Source: Leucobacter denitrificans (GTDB lineage: Bacteria; Actinomycetota; Actinomycetes; Actinomycetales; Microbacteriaceae). Taken from it: a DNA stretch of 64,000 nt. The notes beneath the pieces were generated by a model. That model saw only the letters and a list, made by a program, of their open reading frames with translations. It made no database searches and was not told the origin of the DNA. Positions within the stretch are counted from its first letter, which is position 1, and the number at the start of each line of letters is the position of its first letter. A program made the position numbers and the translations under genes. This document shows positions 17,026 through 26,543 of this stretch, piece by piece. The stretch spans positions 1,116,001 to 1,180,000 of the forward strand of contig NZ_CP060716.1 in the NCBI RefSeq assembly GCF_014396385.1, given 5' to 3'.

Positions 17026-17922
17026 CGAGTCACCAGAGACGGCAAGGTTTCCACCGCCGGCTCCCCCGACGTCAGCGCACCCACCAGGCGAGCTCGCAGC
17101 TGCACCGTCGAAGGTGCGGGTGCGCACTCCAGAGCACTCGGCCTCACCGACGCTCGCAACGACGAACGACTGGGGTGTCACACCGACGGCCGAAGCGTTC
17201 GGCACGGCCACGGGAGCAGACCAGCTCGCGCCTGAGTCATACGTGACGCTGACGGTAGCGTCGGGGCACAGCACGATCGCTCGCTCGGCCGCAGAGGCGA
17301 GCCCAACAGCGGCGCAGGCAACGGTCTGCGCACCAGCTGGCGTCATCACTGAAGAAGCATTAGATGGATCGATGTACCAAGCAGGCGCCCCTTCTTCGAG
17401 GCCCCAGTCGATACCGCCGATGAACGACCAGGCGGTCGCGGGCTGGCATTCGGCGTTCATACCTACGAGACGGTCAATGGTCGGCTCAGCAGCACCGAGT
17501 TGCAACAACTGCGTGAACCCAACCCCAGCCAGCGACCCCTGCTGCCAGTTCGCACCGCTATCGGTCGAAACTTCGAGGACCCCGGCAGCGTCACACGATC
17601 CAACGGAAGCGCGCAGCAGATGCCCCTCAGAAGCAGAAGCTGCAAGTAGCCGCTGCATCGCAGGCGCAACGAAGTCCGGTTCGGGCTCTGGCTCCGGCTC
17701 CTCAACCTCAGTAGGCTCCTCTACTTCAGGAGTCGGCTCGGGCGTCACAATTACAGAACCGTCAGGAATTGTCCCGGCGTTCGGGTTATCGACGCGCAGG
17801 TGCATCATCGCGAGCACGACCGCAATGATGGTGCCCACGGCGAGCACGGCGAGCAGCGCGTACCCGGCCCACCGCGGTAGCGGTGTGCGGTTGCGACCGT
17901 AGCCCCACGATGACTTCGCCAC
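16957..17922 (-). CDS. Membrane-anchored protein with BNR/sialidase-like Asp-box repeats
   Basis: 321 residues. A cytoplasmic basic N-terminus and one transmembrane helix (YALLAVLAVGTIIAVVLAMM) are followed by a Pro/Glu-rich stalk (about residues 57-83). The extracellular domain has at least three Asp-box-like motifs: VSTDSGANWQQ, VTYDSGASWSAP and RSGDLGGSWG. Such motifs mark beta-propeller folds; sialidase active-site residues are not visible, so an enzymatic role should not be assumed. The GTG start shares one base with the stop of the phosphatase gene. It is last in the BY-kinase operon, suggesting an envelope role in glycan assembly. Confidence 0.7.
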   Translation of the reverse strand: MAKSSWGYGRNRTPLPRWAGYALLAVLAVGTIIAVVLAMMHLRVDNPNAGTIPDGSVIVTPEPTPEVEEPTEVEEPEPEPEPDFVAPAMQRLLAASASEGHLLRASVGSCDAAGVLEVSTDSGANWQQGSLAGVGFTQLLQLGAAEPTIDRLVGMNAECQPATAWSFIGGIDWGLEEGAPAWYIDPSNASSVMTPAGAQTVACAAVGLASAAERAIVLCPDATVSVTYDSGASWSAPVAVPNASAVGVTPQSFVVASVGEAECSGVRTRTFDGAAASSPGGCADVGGAGGGNLAVSGDSSSLYLWAGDAFLRSGDLGGSWG

Positions 17923-18608
17923 TATGCCTTCCCGCCAGATTCGCCAGAATCGCCCGAAGAACTAGAACCAGCACCATAGTCAGACCAACCCGACACCGCA
18001 GCCCGAAACAGCTGCACAATCGAGTTCACGGCCGGGGTGATCTCCCCCGCGCTGCGGACATAGATCTCATCGCTCTGTTTGTACGGGTCAATAACGTCAA
18101 GCTCCAGCGGATCCTCCGGCGCGGGCACAGTCCCACGCAACTGCGCGACAACCTCAACGGCGTCGCGCATGCGCCCCTCGGCAAGCTCGGATTCAGAAGC
18201 ACCAAGTTCACCCCGGGTCACGGCCCGCGCGAGGCGAGCGAACTCCCGCAGAGTGAACACCTTCCGGCTCGCACGCGGAACAAGCTCAACAATCGCAGAG
18301 CGATGCTCCCGGCTCAAAGCAAGCACCAGATCAGCCTCACGAATAAACTGCTCGGTGATCTGACGGGCGCGGTGACCCCCAAAACCGTCAAGACCAAGCT
18401 CAGCAGCGATGTCCTGGTTCTCGGTCGTCATCCCGTGGTCGACGAGCGCCTGCGTTCCGGCGCTGTGCACGATGGCGGGCAGCCCGTGGAGTCCTTTCCG
18501 CAGCATCACCTCTGAGAGTGGTGAGCGGCAGATGTTCCCGGTGCACACGGTGAGGATCGTGAACGGCCCCTCGGCACGTTCCTCCTCGAACAGTGAAAAC
18601 AACGACAT
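17922..18608 (-). CDS. Low-molecular-weight protein-tyrosine phosphatase (Wzb/CpsB-like role)
   Basis: 228 residues, longer than the usual 150. The catalytic P-loop CTGNICRS is at residues 22-29 (nucleophile Cys22, Arg28), and the general-acid Asp-Pro is in VIDPYKQSDE. The C-terminus has an added low-complexity tail (GAGSSSSGDSGESGGK). It lies 5 bases after the BY-kinase gene. The known role of such pairs is reversible tyrosine phosphorylation that controls polysaccharide chain length and export. Confidence 0.88.
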   Translation of the reverse strand: MSLFSLFEEERAEGPFTILTVCTGNICRSPLSEVMLRKGLHGLPAIVHSAGTQALVDHGMTTENQDIAAELGLDGFGGHRARQITEQFIREADLVLALSREHRSAIVELVPRASRKVFTLREFARLARAVTRGELGASESELAEGRMRDAVEVVAQLRGTVPAPEDPLELDVIDPYKQSDEIYVRSAGEITPAVNSIVQLFRAAVSGWSDYGAGSSSSGDSGESGGKA

Positions 18609-18613
18609 CGTGG

Positions 18614-20080
18614 TTACGCTCTTTCTGCTCCCCGCCCTCGGCGAACCCCAGCCTGGAGTATCTTCAGGCTGTCGGTGTCGCTGAGCTGCGCTTCTTGAGC
18701 TTCAGCGTACCCGCCGTATGCGCCATATGCACCATAGCTGTAGCTGTCGGGCCCCTTTGTGGGCAGCATTGTGACGATCACGCCGAGCAGTTTCGCCCCT
18801 GCAGCGCCCAAGCTTCGCACGGCACCGTGCAGTTCTTGCTTGCGGGTTTGGCCTGAGGCGGCGACGAGCAGCGCACCGTTTGTGAACTTGCTCACAACAG
18901 CAGCATCGGTGACGAGCAGCAGTGGCGGCGCGTCAATAAGGATGAAGTCGAAGTGCTCCTTCACCGAGTTCAACAGCTCGTCCATCGACTTCGACCCCAA
19001 GAGCTCGCTAGGGTTCGGCGGTACCTTGCCCGCAGGAAGTAGATAGAGCTGACCGCGGCCCCAGCGCTGCATGACGTCAACAAGTTCTGCCTGATTGATG
19101 AGCACGTTCGTGAGGCCCGCACCGCCCTCAATACCCATGTACTCGGCAACCTTGGGCTTGCGCAGATCGCCGTCGATAAGCAGCACTCTGGCCCCGGTCT
19201 CCGAGAGCGCGATCGCAAGGTTCGCGGTCGTCGTCGACTTACCCTCCGACGCACCGGCTGAAGTAACAACGAAGCTTCGCGCCTTCTCATTCTCTTCGTG
19301 CACGGCAAGAAACTGCAGATTGGTGCGAAGCGTTCTAAATGACTCGGCGCGTGACGACCGTGGATCAGCATGAACAACAAGAGGCCGAGACTTTGCCTCG
19401 GGGTCATACGTGATACCTCCGAGCATTGGCGCTTCGGTGATCTGCTCGATGTCGTGAGAAGAGTGGATCCTGGTGTCGAGAGTCGAGCGCAATACGGCCT
19501 GACCGACTCCAAGCGCCAATCCGAGCAGTGCCCCGAGTGCAAGGTTGAGCTTCAGGTTCGGACTCGTTGGCGAAGATGGCACAAGCGCAGGTTGCACAGT
19601 GCTGAGGGATACCAAACTTGGTTCTTCCTCACCGTCTCCAGCCTCAAGCTCACCCTCCACGACCGCAGAAAGGCTTGCGCCAATTGCGTTTGCGATCTTC
19701 GCCGTGCGCTCGGCGTCCTGGCCGACTACAGAAATGTTGATAAGTGATTGGTTCACGGGCGCAGTCGCAGTTACATCTGCAGCAAGCTGGGTGGCCGTGC
19801 GTTCAAGACCAAGCTCTTTAACGACGGGTCCCAGCACGCTTTCTGTGCCCACAATCCCCGCATACGTTGCAACACTTTGCCGCGCAAGGTTTGATCCCTG
19901 AGCAAGATCTCCGATCGCACTACTTTCGCCTCGTGCAGACACATATAACTGCGTCGTCGCCTCGTACTTGGGAGGGATAGAAAGCGATATTCCTGCGGCT
20001 GCGATGACTCCAAGCAGGGTGAGTGCGACGATCGAAATCCAATACTTATGCAGGATCCGCAGGTAGTCGCGCAATTCCAC
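18614..20080 (-). CDS. Wzz-type co-polymerase fused to BY-kinase
   Basis: 488 residues from the GTG at 20080, chosen because GGGGAG lies just upstream; the longer frame begins at 20149 without a clear ribosome site. The N-terminal Wzz domain has two membrane helices (WISIVALTLLGVIAAAGISL and LNLALGALLGLALGVGQAVL) around a periplasmic loop. The cytoplasmic kinase has Walker A SAGASEGKSTTTANLA, Walker A' VLLIDGDLRKP and Walker B FILIDAPP. A Tyr cluster (YSYGAYGAYGGY) near the C-terminus is the expected autophosphorylation site. It controls chain length in polysaccharide polymerisation. It is first in an operon with the phosphatase and BNR-like protein. Confidence 0.92.
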   Translation of the reverse strand: MELRDYLRILHKYWISIVALTLLGVIAAAGISLSIPPKYEATTQLYVSARGESSAIGDLAQGSNLARQSVATYAGIVGTESVLGPVVKELGLERTATQLAADVTATAPVNQSLINISVVGQDAERTAKIANAIGASLSAVVEGELEAGDGEEEPSLVSLSTVQPALVPSSPTSPNLKLNLALGALLGLALGVGQAVLRSTLDTRIHSSHDIEQITEAPMLGGITYDPEAKSRPLVVHADPRSSRAESFRTLRTNLQFLAVHEENEKARSFVVTSAGASEGKSTTTANLAIALSETGARVLLIDGDLRKPKVAEYMGIEGGAGLTNVLINQAELVDVMQRWGRGQLYLLPAGKVPPNPSELLGSKSMDELLNSVKEHFDFILIDAPPLLLVTDAAVVSKFTNGALLVAASGQTRKQELHGAVRSLGAAGAKLLGVIVTMLPTKGPDSYSYGAYGAYGGYAEAQEAQLSDTDSLKILQAGVRRGRGAERA

Positions 20081-20335
20081 GTGGTCTCCCCATTTCAGAC
20101 TGTGTAGTAGATGCGTCTCGAGTTCTTGGTTGTGCCACCAAAAAATCAAATACTTCTCAATACTATGTCAGCGACGCTCTTTTTCTAATCTGCACGAACT
20201 TTTCGAACTAATCTCCTCATTCGCTCTATGGCGTATTTATTTTTGGGATAGTCTATGAATCGTCTGTCGCGAAGATAGCGCAAGACATAGGGGGCGCATA
20301 CGCGCGAAAAGTTTTGAGAAGGTGACTCGTCAATC

Positions 20336-21775
20336 TTGGAGACCAGATCTCTCGCGTGGCAGCGTCGCTATCGATCAAAGCTGATTGCCACCGATATTTG
20401 TGTCGTAGTCTTCTCAGTATTTCTGGCTCAGGTACTTCGATACGGAGTTCGTGAGGAAGATCTTGACGTAGCCGTCATCGGCGATTCCTCGTTTGCCATT
20501 AGATACACAGTGGTCTCAGCAGCGCTCATCCTTGGGTGGCTTCTTGCGCTCGCTGCAGTTGCATCTCGCGACCGCACCATCGTCGGTGTAGGAGTCGATG
20601 AATACAAGAGGGTGATCGTTGCAACACTCGCGACGTTTGGAACACTTGCCGTACTCGCCTACCTGCTGCGCTCGCAGGTAGGTCGCGGGTACGTTCTCGT
20701 CGCACTTCCATTAGGGTTCCTGCTTCTCCTACTGGGCAGATGGCTATGGCGCAAGAGGCTCCACTACCAACGGCGTTTCCAAAGGAACATGCACCGCACA
20801 ATCGTTGTCGGTGAGCAAAGCAAGTGCCTCCACGTCGCCAAGGAAATCTCTCGTAGCCATTTCGCCGGGTTCGGTCTTCTAGGTGCGATCACACACGCGA
20901 CCGAAGATAAAGAACTTCTTCCCGGCCTACCGGTACTTGGTCACTATGACGAGCTCGTGGAAATGGTGGATCGTCACAATGTCGACACGCTAATCATGAC
21001 GAGTGCTGATTCGATAAGCCCGCACCGGCTGAGACGCATCGGCTGGGAGTTGGAGTCGCGCGGTGTCGAACTTATAGTTGCGGCAGCGCTTACCGACATA
21101 GCCGGCCCTCGCATTCATACTCGACCAGTTGCTGGGTTGCCACTCATCCATGTCGACTATCCGACGTTTTCCGGCGGAAAACATTTTGCGAAGCGTGCCT
21201 CGGACATAATGTCTTCGAGTTTTCTAATCATCGTGCTTAGCCCCCTGTTGCTTGCTATATGGGCCATGATTCGTATTGATAGTCCTGGGTCAGCAATCTT
21301 CAACCAAGAACGTGTGGGGATTGGTGGGAAACCCTTCAGAATGCACAAGTTCCGCTCCATGGTGACTGATGCCGAACAACAGCTCACTGGATTGCTAGAC
21401 CAGTCAAACGGGAACGGGGTCCTTTTCAAATTGAAGGACGACCCCCGGGTGACGCAAATCGGCAAGTTCATCCGAAAGTACAGTATCGATGAGTTGCCTC
21501 AACTATTTAACGTTCTGAAAGGCCAGATGTCACTTGTCGGACCACGGCCTCCACTCCCTAGAGAGGTTGAGCGATATGAGACGTGGGTCTCACGAAGGTT
21601 GCTAGTCAAGCCCGGTATTACCGGCCTTTGGCAAGTAAGCGGGAGAAGCGACCTTTCCTGGGATGACAGTGTCCGCCTCGATTTGTACTATGTCGAGAAT
21701 TGGTCGTTAACAGGCGATCTCATCATCCTTTGGCGAACAGTTAAGACCGTGATTAGCCCAGAGGGCGCCTATTAG
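20336..21775 (+). CDS. Polyprenyl-phosphate sugar-1-phosphate transferase (WbaP/CpsE type)
   Basis: 479 residues from a TTG start. Four N-terminal transmembrane helices are followed by a nucleotide-binding-like domain (RTIVVGEQSKCLHVAKEIS). After another helix comes the catalytic bacterial sugar transferase domain: FNQERVGIGGKPFRMHKFRS, IGKFIRKYSIDELPQLFNVL, MSLVGPRPPLPREVERYE and KPGITGLWQVSGRSDLSWDD. It transfers the first sugar phosphate (glucose, galactose or a relative) to undecaprenyl phosphate at the inner membrane face. It is divergent from the BY-kinase operon; the 255-base gap should hold both promoters. Confidence 0.92.
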   Translation: METRSLAWQRRYRSKLIATDICVVVFSVFLAQVLRYGVREEDLDVAVIGDSSFAIRYTVVSAALILGWLLALAAVASRDRTIVGVGVDEYKRVIVATLATFGTLAVLAYLLRSQVGRGYVLVALPLGFLLLLLGRWLWRKRLHYQRRFQRNMHRTIVVGEQSKCLHVAKEISRSHFAGFGLLGAITHATEDKELLPGLPVLGHYDELVEMVDRHNVDTLIMTSADSISPHRLRRIGWELESRGVELIVAAALTDIAGPRIHTRPVAGLPLIHVDYPTFSGGKHFAKRASDIMSSSFLIIVLSPLLLAIWAMIRIDSPGSAIFNQERVGIGGKPFRMHKFRSMVTDAEQQLTGLLDQSNGNGVLFKLKDDPRVTQIGKFIRKYSIDELPQLFNVLKGQMSLVGPRPPLPREVERYETWVSRRLLVKPGITGLWQVSGRSDLSWDDSVRLDLYYVENWSLTGDLIILWRTVKTVISPEGAY

Positions 21776-21779
21776 GCCC

Positions 21780-23111
21780 TTAGAGCCCGTATCGCCACTC
21801 TTCTGACGAGGGCAGCAGCCCCGACCCATCGAGCCTCGCCTCGACCTCTTCGACCAGCATCGTTGACGCGTTCTCGGGGTAGATGCGCTCCCACGAGATC
21901 TCACCGCGGTGCGCGAATACCTGGCGGATCACCTCAGCGATCAGATCTCCACGCGTCGGCGGGGCCAGGAAGTTGCCGCCAGCAAGGAGGGACTCCCCAC
22001 GATCGGACCCGAAGCGCAGCGTCACACACGGCACCCCGAGCACGTTCACTTCTTCTTGGATGCTCCCGGAATCGGTGGCGATCAGCGCACACCGCTGCAT
22101 CGCCGCGAGCACGTGCGAGTAGTTGTCCCACACCGGCGTCGAAATGAGCCGGTCACCGTGCCGGGCCTCGAGCTCGTTCAACCACTCCCGCATCCCGAAC
22201 CGGTCGATCGCCGACTCTGTGCCGTTCAAGCGAATGAACAAGACTGAGTGGCCGCCCTCGAGCAGCTCCTCCATGCCGTCCATGAGCGCGGTGAAGCGGG
22301 CCCGGTTTTCCGTGTTCTCCTTGCGGTGCACGCAGTACCTGATGAACTCACCCGACGCGAACGCGGGGAACCGCTCGAGCAGCTCCTGATCCGCCGTCTC
22401 AGTCATGCCGGTCTGCAACGCGTCAACGATCGAGTTACCGACCACCGCGATCGTTTTCGGGTCAAACCCGTCTTCGAGTAGGTACTCGCGATTCAACTCC
22501 ACTGGCGCCGCGTGAAACTGTGCGCCAGCGTCAACGACACGGGTATTGAACTGCTCGGGCGAGGGCTCGCGGCTGCCGCGCCCAAAGTTTGCGCGCACGA
22601 GGTGCTGCGCCTTGAACGTCTGAAAGTCGAACGAGCCCGCCTCGATACGGTCGTGCCACTCATGCAGCACCTCGCGAATGGGTGAGAGGGTGCGCAGGCC
22701 AGCTTCGACGTGCACGAGCCCCTGACCGAGCCCGAACGCGGCGAGCGACCCAGACATCGCGGTCGCCGTGTCGCCGTGCGCGTAAGTAATTGGCGGGCCA
22801 ACCTCACGGTCAAGCTCTGTGAGGTAGTCAGCGAGCTTCCTGGAGACCCCGCTCGTCACGTCGATCGCACTGCCAGACACCCCAAGGTTCACGCTCTCAC
22901 GGATATTGAACTCCTCGAGCATCGACCCCGACAGGTTGTGCGAGTAGTGCTGGCCCGTGTGGCACACGATCGCGTGATGCCCCCGCGCGACAAGCTCGTG
23001 ATACACCGGAGCCTGCTTAATGATGTCGGGCTTCGTGCCCACGAGCACGACATGCACCGGCTCGCGGGTGCCCCCGATAATCGGTGTGGATCCATGCGCC
23101 TGCGCGTTCAC
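21780..23111 (-). CDS. wecB: UDP-N-acetylglucosamine 2-epimerase, non-hydrolysing
   Basis: 443 residues from the GTG that overlaps the stop of the upstream gene (GTGA). VVLVGTKPDIIKQAPVYHEL, IVCHTGQHYSHNLSGSMLEE, ITYAHGDTATAMSGSLAA, LVHVEAGLRT, VHRKENTENRARFTALMDG and LIATDSGSIQEEVNVLGVPC are the family landmarks. It converts UDP-GlcNAc to UDP-ManNAc. It is coupled to a mannose-1-phosphate guanylyltransferase. UDP-ManNAc fits the WecG/TagA transferase at 5189-6001. Confidence 0.9.
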   Translation of the reverse strand: MNAQAHGSTPIIGGTREPVHVVLVGTKPDIIKQAPVYHELVARGHHAIVCHTGQHYSHNLSGSMLEEFNIRESVNLGVSGSAIDVTSGVSRKLADYLTELDREVGPPITYAHGDTATAMSGSLAAFGLGQGLVHVEAGLRTLSPIREVLHEWHDRIEAGSFDFQTFKAQHLVRANFGRGSREPSPEQFNTRVVDAGAQFHAAPVELNREYLLEDGFDPKTIAVVGNSIVDALQTGMTETADQELLERFPAFASGEFIRYCVHRKENTENRARFTALMDGMEELLEGGHSVLFIRLNGTESAIDRFGMREWLNELEARHGDRLISTPVWDNYSHVLAAMQRCALIATDSGSIQEEVNVLGVPCVTLRFGSDRGESLLAGGNFLAPPTRGDLIAEVIRQVFAHRGEISWERIYPENASTMLVEEVEARLDGSGLLPSSEEWRYGL

Positions 23112-24181
23112 AGCAGCCCTTCCTCTCCAGCGCCCGCAACCGCGGCACGCCACTCCTTTACCGATTCGAGCGAACTCGCGACCGATCGATTCAACACGTA
23201 CACGGCGTCATCGTGCGACACGATAACGAGATCTTCGACCCCGCACGCAACGATCGGGCGGCCGTCTGTCGAAATTGCCACAATATTGCGCGAATCGGGA
23301 ATCAGCGCCGCAGGAAGCTCGGGCCCAAGCTGTTCCCGTGCCTGCAGCACGCGCTCCCACGTGCCCACATCGCTCCACCCAAAATCGCGCACGAGCACAT
23401 CAACCTCAGCGTCGGCAATAAAGAACGGGTCGAGCTCGTGCCCCTCAAGCGGCACCCCGTCGTATCCATAGGTGCGCTCGTCAACATCGTCGACCCAGTG
23501 CTTCGCATACGCCACAATTTCAGCGGTGTGGATCGGGTACACCCTACTCAGAATCTCAAGTACGGCGCCCGGTTTCGCGAGGTAATTCGCGGTGTTCCAG
23601 CACGCAACCCCGCTCTCCCCAAGCTCTTTCGCTTCCTCAAGGCTCGGCTTCTCAGACAGCGTGACCGCACGGAAAAAGTCGGGAGTCTTCGTCGGCTCAA
23701 GCCGCATGTACCCGAGACGATCGTCGGGTTCGGTGGGCTTCGCGCCGAGCACCGTCACGGTCGCGCCGTTTTCGAACACACCGTCAGCGAGTTCGGCGAT
23801 CGTGCGTTCGAACTCTGCCGGGTCTTGTACGTAGTGATCAGACGGGCAGGTGAGTACCCGCACGTTATCGCCGTGTAGCTGCTGCATCACTGCGTGGGCG
23901 AGCACGAACGCGGTCGCCGGGCCGAGCGGGCGACGCTCCAAAATAATGTTTTCCTCGGGCACCGGAATGTTCGCGGCGCACACATCCGACAGGTACTTCT
24001 CGGTCGTCGAGATGTAGATGCGTTCTGGGGGGAACACGCTGAGCAGCCGATCCACCGTGGTCTGAATGAGGGTCTTCTCGCTCACGACCGACACGAACTG
24101 CTTCGGACGATTCTTTCGGCTCAGCGGCCACAGGCGCTGGCCCTTGCCGCCGGCGAGCACGACAGCTACGGGTTCAGTCAC
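23108..24181 (-). CDS. manC: Mannose-1-phosphate guanylyltransferase
   Basis: About 357 residues. AVVLAGGKGQRLWPLSRKNR is the pyrophosphorylase signature with the catalytic Arg and Lys (continuing PKQF). CPSDHYVQDPAEF, GYMRLEPTKTPDFF, VTLSEKPSLEEAKEL and VLVRDFGWSDVGTWERVLQA complete the nucleotidyltransferase domain. No C-terminal isomerase domain is present. It makes GDP-mannose. The GTG at 24181 is preferred, with GAGGAG 9 bases upstream; TTG 24187 is the longer option. Confidence 0.9.
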   Translation of the reverse strand: MTEPVAVVLAGGKGQRLWPLSRKNRPKQFVSVVSEKTLIQTTVDRLLSVFPPERIYISTTEKYLSDVCAANIPVPEENIILERRPLGPATAFVLAHAVMQQLHGDNVRVLTCPSDHYVQDPAEFERTIAELADGVFENGATVTVLGAKPTEPDDRLGYMRLEPTKTPDFFRAVTLSEKPSLEEAKELGESGVACWNTANYLAKPGAVLEILSRVYPIHTAEIVAYAKHWVDDVDERTYGYDGVPLEGHELDPFFIADAEVDVLVRDFGWSDVGTWERVLQAREQLGPELPAALIPDSRNIVAISTDGRPIVACGVEDLVIVSHDDAVYVLNRSVASSLESVKEWRAAVAGAGEEGLL

Positions 24182-24321
24182 GTACAACGACTCCTCGCCA
24201 TTTGAAATACATAGGCCAAAGACAGCTTAGTGAGAAAACCAAAATAACTCACATCGAGCAATGTAGTCAGGAAATTGCCAGATCTTCAGGGCCCACATAA
24301 CTCGGAGGTGCCAGTACGGCT

Positions 24322-24525
24322 CTAAGTCTGCTTGCGTGTTTTTTTCGCAAGGTAGTAAGCGGTAGAAAGAGTTCGCGAACGCCCAACGCGGTAAATCAGC
24401 CAATCACGAGTGAAGTTCGATCGCAGAGAGCTCTCGTAGTCATTGATTGCAGCTCTCCCCGAAACTGATGTCCCATGTTTTAATGCGAGCCTATCAACCA
24501 CCCCATCAACTCGAGCAGGTGCGAT
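24322..24525 (-). pseudogene. Sugar epimerase pseudogene, C-terminal tail (cut off by IS3-b)
   Basis: 68 codons, open from the IS3-b boundary to TAG at 24322: IAPARVDGVVDRLALKHGTS, then NFTRDWLIYRVGRSRTLSTA and YYLAKKTRKQT. Removing IS3-b and one GAT duplication joins it in frame to the epimerase fragment at 25856-26499 (QMRAGRQ-IAPARVD). The gap 24188-24321 holds no gene. Confidence 0.7.
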
Positions 24526-25855
24526 TGAAGCGCCCTGGGTTTCTTAGAGACTCAGCTCATTTGAGTTCGACCAGTTCTTTGGCGCTGGTGATCCCAGCAT
24601 AGAATGCCGCTTCGAACTCTGCAGGCGGCACGTCGCCGAGGTATCCGTGCAGGCGCTCGGTGTTGTGCCAGTGCACCCAACCCAGCGTCGCGAGTTCAAG
24701 GTCATCAATCGTTTTCCAAGGCCCCTTTTTCGCAGGCCCGCGCACGAGCTCAGCCTTGTAATACCCATTCACGGACTCGGCCAGAGCGTTATCGTAGCTA
24801 TCGCCAACCGTCCCGATCGAGGGCGTTGCCCCGATCTCGGCGAGGCGTTCTCCGTAACGGATGGATGTGAATTGAGACCCTGCATCGGAATGGCATCGAA
24901 GTTCGGGGAGCTTCTTGCCTCGTGACCAGCGAGCCATTTCGATCGCGTCGAGCACGGTCTCGGTCTTCATGGTTGATGCACACCGCCATCCGACAATCGC
25001 GCGGTCGAATACGTCGATGATGAAGCACACGTAGGCGACACCCTTCCAGGTTGGCACGAACGTCAGATCCGTCACCCACAACCGTCCGCTGAGAACACCC
25101 GATTCACGAGGTCAGGATGTCGCACAGACACCGGGTCGGGCTTGGTGGTCTTTACTCGTTTCTCACGTCGTACTCCCTCGATCTCGAGGACTTTCATGAG
25201 CCTGCCCACCTGGTCTCGGCCAATATTGATACCGGCTCGCTTCGCTGCTTTCCAGAGCTTGCGCACCCCATAGACCGAGTAGTTCGATTCCCAGATTTCG
25301 AGTAGCAGCGGAGCAAGCTCCGCATCTCGCACCTGACGCGCTGAGGCCGGCCTGCCGTTGGCGGCGTAATACGTCGACGGGGCCACCTGCAGCGCGCTGC
25401 AAATGCGCTCGACCCCCAGACGACGACCAGCCACAATGTCATCCTTGTTGCGATTGATGAAATCCACTACATCTTGTGTTGGCGGTCGAGCTCCGCCCCG
25501 AAGAAAGACGCGGCCCGCTTTAAGATTTCATTCGCACGCTTGAGCTCACGGTTCTCTTGCTCAAGTTCACGCATCCGGGTCTGGTCATCGGTCGTGACAC
25601 CGGCTTGAACGCCGTCATCGATGTCGGCTTGACGCACCCAGGTGCACGCACTGATTCAACCCCGTAACCGAGCTGGTCAGCGACGCGCGTCGCTGTTCCT
25701 TGGCTTGTGCCGAGCTCAGCGCGGAGAGTGCGCACCATCCTGACCGCAGCGGCTTTCTCTTCAGCCGAGTAGCGTCGTCCTTTGTTTTTGTGTTGGGCCA
25801 TGGTTCCATTCTCTTTCCAAAAGTATGGAGTCTCCAATAGAACCAGGGCGCTTCA
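24526..25855 (-). mobile_element. IS3-family insertion sequence IS3-b, copy 2 (1330 bp)
   Basis: Inverted relative to copy 1 and identical in length and predicted proteins. It is flanked by a clean 3-bp direct repeat, GAT, at 24523-24525 and 25856-25858. Open frames are orfA 25801-25467 and orfB 25467-24557, with the same frameshifts as copy 1. The insertion split a sugar-epimerase gene. Confidence 0.92.
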
Positions 25856-26499
25856 GATCTGCCTTCCTGCACGCATTTGAGATTCTAGGACAGCCTCATA
25901 ACCGGACCTCACCGTCCAATTAAACCTAAAGTTTGGGACTGAGCGTATTAATTCATCAGAGCCATACCGTCGCGATAGGGAGCGGTCAGCAACCTTCCCG
26001 CCTAATTCAGGCAAATGATTTGCGTGGAGATTGGAGATATCTCAAGAGGAACACCAAGCGCCTCTGCCGCAATCGAGTAGACGTCTCCCCACGTAATTTC
26101 CTCTGGTGAAGCGATCTGGATTGTTTTGCCATAAGCCCTTGAATTGTTAAGCAAGCCCAGTATCGCTTTAGCAACGTCGCTCGAGTGAGTAAGAGAAGTG
26201 ACGGTATTTGCAAGCTCATTCCCAATGAAAATTGGTCGTCGATCGAGCATGCGCGCAATTACCTGTTGGGTTTCCCAAATCCCGAACGCCACCCGCTGCG
26301 AAGAGTAAGTGATATACGGCCGCACGATGGTAAAGTTAAAATTCAACGCTAGGTCAAATTTCAGAAAGTCAAGTAAATAGCGTGAGGCAAACTCATCAAG
26401 GTGGTGCTGGTTCCACGCGCTCAATTCGCTCTCATCCTCGCTTAAGAGCGCCGGCGTAAATTTCTGAACTATCAGTGTTGGGTTCCCAATCGCAATCAC
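25856..26499 (-). pseudogene. NAD-dependent sugar epimerase/dehydratase pseudogene, main fragment
   Basis: The open frame 26002-26499 gives TLIVQKFTPALLSEDESELS, FNFTIVRPYITYSSQR and NELANTVTSLTHSSDVAKAI, then SPEEITWGDVYSIAAEALGV, the C-terminal half of an extended SDR sugar enzyme. The glycine-rich NAD-binding N-terminus is missing. After a single-base shift near 26010-26030 the frame continues HLPELGGKVADRSLSRRYGS and GYEAVLESQMRAGRQ up to IS3-b at 25855. It thus carries three lesions: 5' truncation, frameshift and insertion. Confidence 0.75.
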
Positions 26500-26543
26500 T
26501 ACTAAGTGATGACAATTTGTTCACCGTCTAAGATGAGAACGCT

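Noticed and set aside
16957..17922. Secreted sialidase
   Set aside because: Asp-box motifs are present, but the arginine triad and catalytic Tyr/Glu pattern could not be seen.
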